This document shows, piece by piece, positions 16,323-25,175 of a stretch of DNA of 61,936 bases. The stretch covers positions 1 through 61,936 of the forward strand of contig DATGHL010000048.1 in NCBI GenBank assembly GCA_035308025.1. The letters run 5' to 3'. The notes beneath the pieces are model-generated. The model saw nothing but the letters and a program-made list of their open reading frames with translations. It was not told the origin of the DNA and made no database searches. Position 1 is the stretch's first letter. Each line of letters begins with the position of its first letter. The position numbers and the translations under genes are program-made. This stretch comes from Candidatus Binataceae bacterium (lineage in GTDB: Bacteria > Desulfobacterota > Binatia > Binatales > Binataceae).

Positions 16323-17477
16323 TTATCTCCAGAAGAAAGCTCGGATGTCGTCGGCCAGCAGTCGCGGCTCTTCCATCGCCGCGAAATGGCCGCCGCGCGG
16401 CATCACCGTCCAGCGCTGGATATTGAAAGCCTCCTCGGCCCATTGGCGCGGCGGCTTGAGGATTTCACCCGGAAAAAGCGCGGCCGCAGTCGGCGTTTCG
16501 ATCCGTTTGGCTGGGTCGGGCCGCCACGGATGATGCCGCGATTCGTAATACAGGCGGATCGAGGAATTAATCGTCTGTGTGATCCAGTAGATCATCACGT
16601 TGGTCAGAAGCTGATCTTTCGTGAAGCGGCGGTTGAGGTCGCCGCCGCAATCGCTCCAGGTGCGGAACTTCTCGACGATCCAGGCGGCCAGCCCGGCGGG
16701 TGAATCGTTGAGCCCGTAGGCGAGGGTCTGCGGCTTGGTCCCCTGAATCTGCTGATAGCCGGTCTCCTCGCGGCGGAAGTGATCGAGATCGGCGAGGAAG
16801 ACCTTCTCCTCGCTGCTGAGCTCGCCCTCACGCTTGGTGCGGCCACCAACAAAGAGCAAATTAACGTGGATGCCGTAGAGCGAGTCGCCGTGGACCTCAC
16901 CCAGCCGCGAGGTTATCGCCGAACCCCAGTCGCCACCCTGTGCGCAGTAGCGCGAATAGCCGAGGGTCGCGGTCATCAGCCAATGGAACATATCAGCGAT
17001 CGCCTGGATGTTCGTGGCGCGAACCTGCGGATGGCCGCTGAAGCCATAGCCGGGGAGCGAAGGCGCGACGACGTCGAAAGAGTGCGCTGGATCGGCGCCG
17101 TGCGCACCCGGGTTGGTGAGCATCGGGATGATCTCCATAAATTCGTAGATCGTCCCCGGCCAGCCGTGCGAGAGCAGCAGGGGCTTGGGGTTTGGACCGC
17201 GCCCCTTGGCGTGGATGAAGTGCAAATCGAGCCCGCCAAGATTCGTCTTGAAATGATCGAAGCGGTTGAGTGCGGCCTCGTGCCGCCGCCAGTCGTATTT
17301 GGTGCGCCAGTACTCGACCAGCTCCTCCATGTAAGCAAGGTTGGTTCCATACTCCCATCCGGTGTCGGGCACTTCGTCGGGAAAGCGGGTGCGCTCGAGC
17401 CGCTCGCGCAGGTCTTTGAGCACGGCGTCGGAGACTTCGATCTTGAATGGTTGGATGTTGGGCACAAGTCTCTCCAT
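16323..17477 (-). CDS. epoxide hydrolase, EHN-domain family
   Basis: A 384-residue alpha/beta-hydrolase with the N-terminal epoxide-hydrolase (EHN) domain (PFKIEVSDAVLKDLRERL...DTGWEYGTNLAYM). Catalytic features are the oxyanion HGWPG, the nucleophile Asp in GGDWGS, a lid Tyr in YYESRHHPW and the catalytic His in PRGGHFAAMEEP. It would open epoxides to diols in the cytosol. Its ATG is directly adjacent to the stop of the YqeY gene, so the two form one transcription unit. Length fits the family (about 380-400). Confidence 0.92.
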   Translation of the reverse strand: MERLVPNIQPFKIEVSDAVLKDLRERLERTRFPDEVPDTGWEYGTNLAYMEELVEYWRTKYDWRRHEAALNRFDHFKTNLGGLDLHFIHAKGRGPNPKPLLLSHGWPGTIYEFMEIIPMLTNPGAHGADPAHSFDVVAPSLPGYGFSGHPQVRATNIQAIADMFHWLMTATLGYSRYCAQGGDWGSAITSRLGEVHGDSLYGIHVNLLFVGGRTKREGELSSEEKVFLADLDHFRREETGYQQIQGTKPQTLAYGLNDSPAGLAAWIVEKFRTWSDCGGDLNRRFTKDQLLTNVMIYWITQTINSSIRLYYESRHHPWRPDPAKRIETPTAAALFPGEILKPPRQWAEEAFNIQRWTVMPRGGHFAAMEEPRLLADDIRAFFWR

Positions 17478-17909
17478 TTATTTGGTGGCGAGCGCCTGCT
17501 TGACGAGGTCGCTGGCGATTTTGCCGTCGAGACCGGCGCCGAACTGATCGCGCAGCGCCTTCATCAGCGGGCCAATCTGGGTGACGCCCGCAGCGATATG
17601 CGCCGCAATCGCGGCCTGCACTTCGACGGGCGAGAGCGCAGCCGGCAGATAGTCTTCGAGAATCTTCGCTTCAGCCTCGTTCTGCGTGATGAGATCCGCG
17701 CGATTCGCCTTGCGCGCGAATTCGAGCGCTTCCTCGCGCCGCGCCCGCTCGCGTTTCACAATTTGCACGATATCGGCGTCGTTCGCCTCGCGGCGCACGT
17801 CCTTTTCGAGCCGAGTGATTTCGCTTAGAACGCCGCGAATGGTCATCAGCCGAGGCTTGTCGCCGGACTTCATCGCGGCCTTGAGATCGTTCTGCAATCG
17901 AGCCTTCAC
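17478..17909 (-). CDS. GatB/YqeY domain-containing protein
   Basis: A 143-residue stand-alone YqeY protein. The helical N-terminal half shows LQNDLKAAMKSGDKPRL and RGVLSEI; the C-terminal half has ILEDYLPAALS and GPLMKALRDQFGAGLDGK, the tRNA-binding tail domain also found at the end of GatB. The role of free YqeY is thought to involve tRNA or amidotransferase-related processes. It is the promoter-proximal gene of a pair with the epoxide hydrolase. Confidence 0.9.
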   Translation of the reverse strand: MKARLQNDLKAAMKSGDKPRLMTIRGVLSEITRLEKDVRREANDADIVQIVKRERARREEALEFARKANRADLITQNEAEAKILEDYLPAALSPVEVQAAIAAHIAAGVTQIGPLMKALRDQFGAGLDGKIASDLVKQALATK

Positions 17910-18070
17910 TTTTTCACTTTTCTCATCGCAGAACTTTTAACGGTGCGTAGGGGTCTGCCCGCGTCGGATACTCTACAACCTTGGTCGAGCGGTCGAAAGC
18001 TTTGGCGATCGGCGATTCCGATTTAACCGATGAACTAAGGCCTATTGTATCTCGCATGAACTGCACAGAG

Positions 18071-18098
18071 TTGATTCGCTACTTATTGCCTTTATAAT
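18071..18098 (+). promoter_or_regulatory. sigma-70 type promoter in an AT-rich gap
   Basis: ttgatt (18071-18076), a 16-bp spacer and a perfect tataat (18093-18098) lie in the unusually AT-rich gap 17910-18241. The gap otherwise contains no gene. The 8-mer ttgattcg occurs again at 18151-18158. If used, the promoter gives an untranslated leader of about 135 nt before the ATG at 18242. Confidence 0.5.
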
Positions 18099-18241
18099 CA
18101 TCGATTACAGGTATAAGAATCAGATCATCACCCGTGGGCATAACCTTCAGTTGATTCGTTTCTATCAGTTTGTTACGGATGATAATTGAAGATGATTGAT
18201 GTTGTGTTATGTCAATTCATGCACATCAAAACGGGGGGATA

Positions 18242-18547
18242 ATGACCAAGGTGCGAATGCCCAAGAAGGAGATCGAGGTTAGGCTGCAGACGGTTGAGGA
18301 GAGGCTCGAGGAGATTTTCGGACGGATCGGACTGCTCGACGAGCAGACGCGGCAGGCCGGCTATCACGCTTACCTGGCGATGGTGCAGTTGGGCCAGACT
18401 GGCCGGACGCCGCTCACCGCTGAGGAGCGACGCGACGCGACAGAGGAGGGGAGGAACAAACTCGAGGCGCTGACGGCGAACCTGGCGCGGATCCATCAAC
18501 GTGTCGGCAAGACGGCGAGCAAGCGGGCGGCGCATTCATCGCGTTGA
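18242..18547 (+). CDS. small coiled-coil protein, unknown function
   Basis: A 101-residue charged protein; the ATG at 18242 is favoured by a gggggg site six to eight bases upstream, although the frame opens at 18209. Residues 5-35 (EIEVRLQTVEERLEEIFGRIGLLDEQ) and 70-90 look like heptad-containing helices. The C-terminus is basic. No family recognised. Convergent with the menA-like gene. Confidence 0.65.
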   Translation: MTKVRMPKKEIEVRLQTVEERLEEIFGRIGLLDEQTRQAGYHAYLAMVQLGQTGRTPLTAEERRDATEEGRNKLEALTANLARIHQRVGKTASKRAAHSSR

Positions 18548-18567
18548 GTAAAACGGTCGTCGCCTTC

Positions 18568-19524
18568 TCACCAGCCAAACAGGCGGCTGAAGATGAAGGC
18601 GGCGACCAACACCGCGCCGAACTCAAACTGCAATTGGCCCGACCGTGCCATCGCGCGATTGTGCGATTCGGCGTCGGCGTCACCCGAGACCAGGCGTACC
18701 TGATCGATCGCGCGGGGGAGGGTGATCGCAACTGCGAGGCAGAGCCACGGCAAGCGGTGCGTGCTGATGCCGACGAGCACGATCAGATAGGCCAGTGCGT
18801 CGCATATGATCAGCTCGACGATGGCAGCGCGCCGTCCGACGAGCGCCGCGACGGTCCATTTCCCGTGCTCGCGGTCGTTCTCGATGTCGCGGAGATTGTT
18901 GGCCTGCAGGAGACTCGAGCAGAGCAAGCCCATCGAGCAGCCGGCCAGAGCGGCGCTCAATGAGAAGGCGCCCATCTGGACGAAGTAGCCGCCGAGCACG
19001 TAGCCGGGGCCCATCAGGGCGAAGACCATGAAATCGCCGAGCCCGCGATAGGCGAGGCTGAGCGGTGCGGCGGTGTAGAAATAGGCGCCCAGAACGCCGA
19101 CCAGGCCGAGTATAAGAATCGGCCATCCGCAGACCCAGGCCAGTCCAAGACCAAGGATCGAGCCGGCGGTGAAGGTCGCAAGTCCTGCGACGCGGATCTG
19201 CTCGGCGCTCAACAGACCCTGCTGAATCACGAGGCCGGGCCCGAAGGCGTCAGGTGATTCCCAGTTATCGCCATCGGTGCCCTTGATGAAGTCGTAGTAA
19301 TCATTAATCAGATTGGCGGCGGCCTGCAGCAGCATCGCGGCGACGGCGGCGACCAGATAGCGCATCAGCGAGAAGGGCGCGCCGGCGTAGAGCGCGAGGA
19401 AAGCGCCGACGGTCACGCTCATAAAGGGCATGCCGAGCGTGAAGGCGCGGCTCGCCTGCAGCCAGACCTTGAGCGTTCCCGGATGCGCAATCGGCGCGGG
19501 AGAAATCGTTCCCGCCTGATCCAT
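18568..19524 (-). CDS. menA: UbiA-family prenyltransferase (MenA-like)
   Basis: A 318-residue polytopic membrane prenyltransferase. The two Asp-rich substrate/magnesium motifs are seen: NLINDYYDFIKGTD and NNLRDIENDREHGKWT; the second, with the KWT ending, is typical of 1,4-dihydroxy-2-naphthoate polyprenyltransferase (menaquinone synthesis). About eight to nine hydrophobic helices. The start at 19524 (MDQAG) has a gaggagag site; the frame opens 60 nt further upstream. No other men gene is adjacent, so the assignment rests on motifs. Confidence 0.85.
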   Translation of the reverse strand: MDQAGTISPAPIAHPGTLKVWLQASRAFTLGMPFMSVTVGAFLALYAGAPFSLMRYLVAAVAAMLLQAAANLINDYYDFIKGTDGDNWESPDAFGPGLVIQQGLLSAEQIRVAGLATFTAGSILGLGLAWVCGWPILILGLVGVLGAYFYTAAPLSLAYRGLGDFMVFALMGPGYVLGGYFVQMGAFSLSAALAGCSMGLLCSSLLQANNLRDIENDREHGKWTVAALVGRRAAIVELIICDALAYLIVLVGISTHRLPWLCLAVAITLPRAIDQVRLVSGDADAESHNRAMARSGQLQFEFGAVLVAAFIFSRLFGW

Positions 19525-19664
19525 CGCGACTATCTCTCCTCTGAATCGATAGCGAGCGGCGCAATTGTAGCGCGCCGGATTCATTCATATCAACGTTGAC
19601 GCGGTGGGGTTAGAATGTAACCAAATTGGATTAGGCGACGTACACGTCATATAGGAGGAGTGCT

Positions 19665-20201
19665 ATGAAACGCTCAATCAGGCTTTGTTCGATGTTGATT
19701 ATGGCTTGCGTACTCGTGGCCGCGGCGGCGCCGCTTGAAGCGCTCACGGTCGATCCATTCAACGCGATCGGATCCGGCACGTCATTCACCACGGACTGCA
19801 CGCCGGCCAGCGCGTCGTGTTCGGCCACCTTCTCGGGGCGAGTGAGGGCTAGCCAAGCCGGCAACTTTTTAGTCAGCGCGACACTCACGATAAATCACAG
19901 TGCCGGGTTCGTCTGTATCGATGCAGCCTGTACAAATCAATGTTTTGGCGCGAGCGGGACCGGCACCCTGAACAATCCCAAGGGCGATTCGATTGCTTTC
20001 GGCGAAGCAGGCCTACTCTGTTCGATCGCGCCGACGTTTGTTCCCGAGACCTTCAGCGGAACCTATTTCATCGAGGGTGGCACGGGAACTTTCGCCAACG
20101 AGATCGGCTCCGGGGTGGCGACTGCGAGCGTCAACGGCAGTACCATTGCTACGGTGCCGCTGGTACTCTTCAGCCTCAACGGGACGATCGGCACGAACTA
20201 A
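19665..20201 (+). CDS. secreted protein, unknown function
   Basis: A 178-residue protein behind a strong aggaggag site. It has a clear signal peptide (MKRSIRLCSMLIMACVLVAA, cleavage near PLEA) and a mature beta-rich, Gly/Thr/Ser-rich body with six Cys, several in pairs (TDCTPASASCSA, CIDAACTNQC). The composition suggests an exported beta-sandwich or adhesin-like small protein. Family not recognised. Confidence 0.75.
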   Translation: MKRSIRLCSMLIMACVLVAAAAPLEALTVDPFNAIGSGTSFTTDCTPASASCSATFSGRVRASQAGNFLVSATLTINHSAGFVCIDAACTNQCFGASGTGTLNNPKGDSIAFGEAGLLCSIAPTFVPETFSGTYFIEGGTGTFANEIGSGVATASVNGSTIATVPLVLFSLNGTIGTN

Positions 20202-20217
20202 GGCGCGAGCGAGAAGG

Positions 20218-20871
20218 TTACAGGTCGCGGCGCCCGGAAATCGCGCTCGACAGCGTAGCCGCATCGCTGTATTCGAGGTCGCCACCGGCGGGCAGGCCGC
20301 GCGCCAGCCGGGTGGTCCTGACCTCGGAGGATTTCAGCGCGCGCGCGAGATAGAGCGCGGTGGCCTCGCCCTCGACCGTGGCATTAGTCGCGATGATTAC
20401 CTCGCGAATCGCGCCGGCACTGCGCACTCGCTCGAGCAGCTCGTTAATTTTGATGTCGTCGGGACCGATTCCGTCGAGCGGCGCGATCGCGCCGTGCAGC
20501 ACGTGATAAACGCCGTTGAAGCTCCGCGCACGCTCGAGCGCCATCAGATCGGCCGGGCCTTCGACCACACAGATCAGATCGTGCTCGCGCGCCGGGTCGC
20601 TACAGATCGGGCATCGCGCAGTATCGGACAGCCCGAAGCATCCGCTGCACAGACCGACCCGCTCTTTCATTTCGAGCAAGGCTTCCGCGAGCGCGAGGAC
20701 TTCGTTGCGCGGCCGGTTGAGCAGATTGAAGGCAAGCCGCGCGGCAGTCTTCTCACCGATTCCGGGCAGCCGCGCCAGCTCCTTGACCAGTCGCGTCATG
20801 GCAGGCGGCAGGCCGTCGTTACGCCTAAGATTTTGGCGCTCGAGATTTTCGCGCTTGAGATCTTCCGCCAT
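20218..20871 (-). CDS. recR: recombination protein RecR
   Basis: A 217-residue RecR, partner of RecO/RecF in loading RecA at gaps. The helix-hairpin-helix (RLPGIGEKTAARLAF), the zinc finger (CSGCFGLSDTARCPIC), the Toprim domain beginning ICVVEGPADLMALE and the ending GGDLEYSDAATLSSAI are all present. Slightly extended N-terminus (about 18 residues before the usual start). Last gene of the dnaX-ybaB-recR set, a classic arrangement. Confidence 0.97.
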   Translation of the reverse strand: MAEDLKRENLERQNLRRNDGLPPAMTRLVKELARLPGIGEKTAARLAFNLLNRPRNEVLALAEALLEMKERVGLCSGCFGLSDTARCPICSDPAREHDLICVVEGPADLMALERARSFNGVYHVLHGAIAPLDGIGPDDIKINELLERVRSAGAIREVIIATNATVEGEATALYLARALKSSEVRTTRLARGLPAGGDLEYSDAATLSSAISGRRDL

Positions 20872-20902
20872 TGACGAAACTGACTGCGCCGCGGTGGCTC
20901 GA

Positions 20903-21253
20903 TTAGCTGCGTCCGCCCAGAATACCCGGCAGGTTCATGCCGCCGAAGGGCGCCAGCTTGCTCATCTCCTGCGTCACCATCTCCTGCGCGCGGCGCAGGG
21001 CCTCGTTGACGGCTGCGGCAACGAGGTCTTGAAGCATTTCGCGATCGTTTGCGGCAAGCATCGCGGGATCGATACGGACGCTGCGGACGCGCATCGCGCC
21101 GTCGGCGACCACCTGCACCATCCCGCCGCCGGCCGACGCCTCGACGGTCTTGGCCGCCATATCGTCCTGAGTTTGCTTGAACTTCTCTTGCAAAGCTTGC
21201 GCTTGCTTCATGAGGGAAGAAAGGTCGAAAGGCGGCGAATCGGACGGGGGCAT
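20903..21253 (-). CDS. ybaB: YbaB/EbfC family nucleoid-associated protein
   Basis: A 116-residue small DNA-binding protein that forms tweezer-like dimers. Family landmarks: LMKQAQALQEKFKQTQDDM, then GGGMVQVVADGAMRVRSVRIDP and LQDLVAAAVNEALRRAQEM. Start at 21253 (MPPSDSPP) is supported by gaggag ten bases upstream; the frame opens 18 nt earlier. Between dnaX and recR, as in many bacteria. Confidence 0.93.
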   Translation of the reverse strand: MPPSDSPPFDLSSLMKQAQALQEKFKQTQDDMAAKTVEASAGGGMVQVVADGAMRVRSVRIDPAMLAANDREMLQDLVAAAVNEALRRAQEMVTQEMSKLAPFGGMNLPGILGGRS

Positions 21254-21304
21254 AAAGATTTTACTCCTCAAAGGCTGGCGGGCGCGCGCTGCGATTGCTT
21301 CGAA

Positions 21305-23197
21305 TCATTTCTTGGTAGAGGCGGATTCCTCGGCGGTCGCGACTCGCGGGACCGACGGATCGGAGCGGATTTCGATGAAGCGCGCTTCAAACTCACTGAA
21401 GATGCGTTTCACTACTGGGTCAGCGTAAAGGGTGTCGCGATCGTTGCTCGAAAGTTTCTGTACGGAAGCTTTCGGTGCCGCCGCGCTGGGCGCGTCGCGC
21501 TCGACAGATGAAGGAATCGCGGGGTCCGCTGCCCCGATAACTGGTGGTGCGGATGCGCTTGGCGCAGGATCGGCAGCCGCTGCAGGCGGCGACGCCGCGC
21601 TGATTTCCGCGGATAAAGCGGCGCCGGCCGCAGCCGCCATTTCGACCCGGATGCGGCGGCCGTAGAGCTCGGTTGCGAGTTCGGCGATCGCGGTCTTGTT
21701 GTCGCTGAGATAGCGCACGTAAATTTCGCTGCGCGGCGTCACGGTCAAGATATCGTCGGCGACGCGCAAACCCGCACCCTGCTCCATGAAGCCCGCGAGA
21801 GCCGCGCGGCGGCTGCGGATGAAATCACGCAGATCCGGCAGGTCGGCGAGTGTTCCTGCCGGAAGAGCCGCTGATGGCGGAGGTGGGGGACGTCGCGGCG
21901 CGCTTGCATTGACCTCGCCGCGAATCGGAATCCGCCGTGCGCCCGACGAATCGCCGGCCGTCGCGCTTACGGACGAGGTCCCGCCGGTTGCCGCTACTGG
22001 CGCAGGCGGCGCGGTCACGCCTCCGCCGGCAGCGCTCGCGCTCGCGGCGCCGATCGCGCGAAGCAGCTCGTCGGCGTCGATCACTGGCGCCAGCGTAGCC
22101 ATCCGCATCAGCGCCATTTCGAGGATCAGGTCGGGATAGGGCGAGCGGATGAGCTGCTCCTGCGCGTCGGCCAAAATGTGGAAGAGCCGCATCAGATCGC
22201 GCGCGCTCGCCTGCGCAGCCAGCGCCTTCAGGCCGCTTGCCTCCTGATCGGGGAGATCGGCCAGCGGACTCTGCGGGCCGTCGGCGCCGGGCAGTTTCGC
22301 GACCGCAAGGTTGCGCAGGACTTCGAGCAGGTCGCGGCCCATCGATTCAAGATTGGCGCCGCGCCGATGGAGTTCGCGCACGGCGTTAAGCGCGCGCGCG
22401 GCGTCCTTTTCGAGGACCGCGGCGATCATCTCCATCACGCGGCTGCGGCTGGCGACGCCCAGGATCGCGGCGACATCGGTCTCGCTGATCTGTCCTTCGA
22501 GCGAAGCGATTGCGGTCTCGAGCATTCGTTCGGCGTCGCGCATGCTGCCGCCGGCCTCGCGCGCGAGCAGGCTCAGCGCAGCGTCGTCGGTGGCGGCGCC
22601 TTCGAGTTCGGCGAGCTGCCTGAGCCGCGCGAGAATCGCGGCAAACGGAATGCGCCGAAAATCGTAGCGCTGCAGCCGCGACAGGATCGTGTCGGGCATC
22701 TTTTGCGGCTCGGTCGTCGCCAGGATGAACTTGACGTGAGGCGGCGGCTCTTCGAGCGTTTTCAGCAGTGCATTAAAGGCCTGATCCGTAAGCTGATGAG
22801 CCTCGTCGATAATGTAGATCTTGAAGCGATCGCGCGCGGGCCGATAGCCGAGATTTTCGATAATCGCGCGGGCGTCGTCGATTTTGCGATAGGTCGCGCC
22901 GTCGATTTCGACTGCGTCGAGCGCGCCGCCCGCGCGAATTTCGAGACAGGCGGCGCACTTGCCGCAGGGTTCCGGCGTCGGCCCGGTCGCGCAGTTGAGG
23001 CATCGCGCGAGGATGCGCGCGGCGGTCGTTTTGCCCACGCCGCGAATCCCGGTGAAGAGGAAGGCGTGTGAGATGCGTCCGCTGCGCAGCGCCTGGATCA
23101 GCGTCCGCGTGACGTGCTCTTGACCGACCAGATCCTCGAAGCGTTCAGGACGCCATTTGCGCGCCAAAACCAGATGCGATGAGGGGCTTGCGGCCAT
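21305..23197 (-). CDS. dnaX: DNA polymerase III subunit gamma/tau
   Basis: A 630-residue clamp-loader subunit. The start at 23197 (MAASPSSHLVLARKWRP) is the family's natural start; the longer frame would run into the SRP RNA region. Features: Walker A GIRGVGKTTAARILA, zinc module CLNC...CGKCAAC, Walker B/DEAH IIDEAHQL, sensor SRLQRYDFRRI, AAA+ lid, then domain III. An Ala/Pro-rich linker precedes a tau-like C-terminal domain (LPDLRDFIRSRRAALAGFME). No obvious slippery A-run for programmed frameshifting was seen. Confidence 0.97.
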   Translation of the reverse strand: MAASPSSHLVLARKWRPERFEDLVGQEHVTRTLIQALRSGRISHAFLFTGIRGVGKTTAARILARCLNCATGPTPEPCGKCAACLEIRAGGALDAVEIDGATYRKIDDARAIIENLGYRPARDRFKIYIIDEAHQLTDQAFNALLKTLEEPPPHVKFILATTEPQKMPDTILSRLQRYDFRRIPFAAILARLRQLAELEGAATDDAALSLLAREAGGSMRDAERMLETAIASLEGQISETDVAAILGVASRSRVMEMIAAVLEKDAARALNAVRELHRRGANLESMGRDLLEVLRNLAVAKLPGADGPQSPLADLPDQEASGLKALAAQASARDLMRLFHILADAQEQLIRSPYPDLILEMALMRMATLAPVIDADELLRAIGAASASAAGGGVTAPPAPVAATGGTSSVSATAGDSSGARRIPIRGEVNASAPRRPPPPPSAALPAGTLADLPDLRDFIRSRRAALAGFMEQGAGLRVADDILTVTPRSEIYVRYLSDNKTAIAELATELYGRRIRVEMAAAAGAALSAEISAASPPAAAADPAPSASAPPVIGAADPAIPSSVERDAPSAAAPKASVQKLSSNDRDTLYADPVVKRIFSEFEARFIEIRSDPSVPRVATAEESASTKK

Positions 23198-23263
23198 CGA
23201 TATCCTTGGGCGGTTAGTTGCAGCGCGCGTCGCCGCAAAAATCAAAAACGGAGATTGCCCGCC

Positions 23264-23370
23264 GATGATAGCCAGGCGACCCTGCGGCACAGGGAGTCAG
23301 CCGGTACCGTTGCTTCCTTCCGGACCTGGCGGGGTTCGCGGCCTTCCCTTGCGCAGGACCCGGCTATCAG
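23264..23370 (-). ncRNA. ffs: signal recognition particle RNA, small bacterial type
   Basis: On the minus strand the domain IV hallmark is present: the reverse complement of 23311-23330 holds the aggtccggaaggaagca core. The flanks pair into the expected long hairpin: cctgcg with cgcagg, then gatagcc with ggctatc. Pairing continues outward to ggagattgcc (23384) with ggcaatctcc (23250). The RNA therefore occupies at most 23250-23384. Two T-rich tracts (23237-23248) follow directly and should terminate it. A minus-strand gataat at 23402-23407 is a good -10 for it. It binds Ffh and lies just upstream of dnaX on the same strand. Confidence 0.93.
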
Positions 23371-23597
23371 CGGCGGCAATCTCCTTGAAACTCGCTATTA
23401 AATTATCACACTGCGCGGCTTGCAACCGACCGCGCAAAACTGTTTTGCTCGGCCTCGGCCCGGCAACCAGCGGAGCCTGGCGTCCTGAGTTTGAAATTAG
23501 CTTACAAAATCCGGCGACCGATTCGAGAATTTGGTCAGCGGTCTTGGCCGACCCGCTCAGCGAGCGCGACAATTCGGCTAAGGCGCGAAGAAAGCCT

Positions 23598-25175
23598 TCA
23601 ATTGATCCGGCCGTGGGCGCCGCCGCCGGGAGTTTCGATCCGGATGCGATCACCCGGATTAAGGTGCAGGTTGGTCTTGCCGGGAAGTTTTTCACGCGCG
23701 CCAGTTTTACGAATCAGATAGTTCGCGCCGAGAGCGCCGTCGCCGCCGCCGTCGAGACCCCAGGGGGCGATGACGCGGCGATCGGTGAGCAGGCTGACAG
23801 CGGAATCGATCAGGCATTCGAGTTCGCGGATGAGACCGTCGCCGCCGCGCGCCGCGCCACGCCCGCCGGAGTTTCGGCGAATCCGATACTCAGTGACGCG
23901 CAATGGATAGTAGGCTTCGAGCGCCTCGATCGGCGTGTTGAGTGTATTAGTCATATGAGTATGCAGTCCCGAAGCGCCGGGAGCGCCGGGGGCAGCGCCA
24001 GCGCCGCCGGCGATGGTCTCGTAGTAGGAGAACTGGCGGGCGCGAAAACGATCGTAGCCGCCGATCGTGAGATTCGACATCGAGCCCGAGCTGGCGGCTG
24101 GCACGCGATCCGGCGCGGCCTGCGCCAGCGCGCGGAAGAGCACATCGACGATGCGCTGCGAGGTCTCGACGTTGCCGCCGGCAACCGCGGCGGGCGCGAG
24201 CGCATTGACGATCGAGCCGGGCGGCGCGATCAACTTGATCGGGCGCATCAGGCCGGCGTTGGCGGGCACGGCCTCGGCGGCGAGACACTTCATCACATAG
24301 AAAGTGGCGGAGAGTGTGATCGCGTAATTGGCGTTGACCGCGCCGCGCACCTGCGGGGCTGAGCCGGTAAAGTCGACGACGGCGCGTCCGCGATCGATTC
24401 GGATCGCGACCGCGATCGGAATCGGTCCGTTGCCGAAGCCGTCGTCGTCGAGGAAGTCGCGCGCGCGGTAGAGGCCGGGCTTCAGTTGGCGCAGCGCGGC
24501 GCGCATCAGGCGGCCGGCGTAGTCCTTGAGCGTCTCCATCGCGGCGGCGATTTGGCGCGGTCCGCTGGTCGCGACCAGCGTGCGAGTGCGTTCAGCGCCG
24601 ACCTGCAGCGCGGCGAGCTGAGCGCGCAGGTCACCCTCGCGCTCCTCGGGCACGCGCGTGTTGGCGAGAAAAAGCGCGAAGACGTCGCGCGCGGGCGCGC
24701 CGGCGATCATGAGTTTTACCGGCGGGAGGCGGAAACCCTCCTGATAGATTTCGGTCGCGAGCGCCATCGAGCCAGGCGCCATCCCGCCGATGTCGGCATG
24801 ATGGGCGCGGTTGGCGGCGTAGGCGAAGGGGCGCGGCGAGCCGTCGATAAAGATCGGCATCACGACGGTGACGTCGGGAAGATGGGTGCCGCCGGCGAAG
24901 GGATCGTTGACGATGGCGACATCGCCGGGTCCGAGCTCAAGCTGGTCGATAACGGCACGTACGGAGAGCGGGGTCGCGCCGAGATGGACCGGGATGTGGG
25001 CGGCCTGCGCGACCAGCTCGCCGCGGCCGTCGAAGAGCGCGCAGGAGTAGTCGCGGCGCTCCTTGATGTTCGGCGAGTAGCCGGTCTGGCCGAGGACGAC
25101 GCCCATCTCTTCGGCGATGGCGGCGAGGCGCGCGTTCATCACGGCGAGCGTGACCGGATCGAACTTCATGGTCAT
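23598..25175 (-). CDS. hydantoinase B/oxoprolinase family protein
   Basis: A 525-residue subunit of the HyuB type, which with HyuA performs ATP-dependent opening of hydantoin/oxoproline-like rings or acetone/acetophenone-type carboxylation. The N-terminal signature SPNIKERRDYSCALFDGRGELVAQAAHIPVHLG is split over residues 33-66, followed by NDPFAGGTHLPDV, RAHHADIGGMAPGSM and a C-terminal RRNSGGRGAARGGDG. Its start overlaps the hyuA stop by 4 bp. Substrate cannot be fixed without the third subunits used by carboxylases, which are absent here; this favours a hydantoinase or oxoprolinase. Confidence 0.92.
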   Translation of the reverse strand: MTMKFDPVTLAVMNARLAAIAEEMGVVLGQTGYSPNIKERRDYSCALFDGRGELVAQAAHIPVHLGATPLSVRAVIDQLELGPGDVAIVNDPFAGGTHLPDVTVVMPIFIDGSPRPFAYAANRAHHADIGGMAPGSMALATEIYQEGFRLPPVKLMIAGAPARDVFALFLANTRVPEEREGDLRAQLAALQVGAERTRTLVATSGPRQIAAAMETLKDYAGRLMRAALRQLKPGLYRARDFLDDDGFGNGPIPIAVAIRIDRGRAVVDFTGSAPQVRGAVNANYAITLSATFYVMKCLAAEAVPANAGLMRPIKLIAPPGSIVNALAPAAVAGGNVETSQRIVDVLFRALAQAAPDRVPAASSGSMSNLTIGGYDRFRARQFSYYETIAGGAGAAPGAPGASGLHTHMTNTLNTPIEALEAYYPLRVTEYRIRRNSGGRGAARGGDGLIRELECLIDSAVSLLTDRRVIAPWGLDGGGDGALGANYLIRKTGAREKLPGKTNLHLNPGDRIRIETPGGGAHGRIN

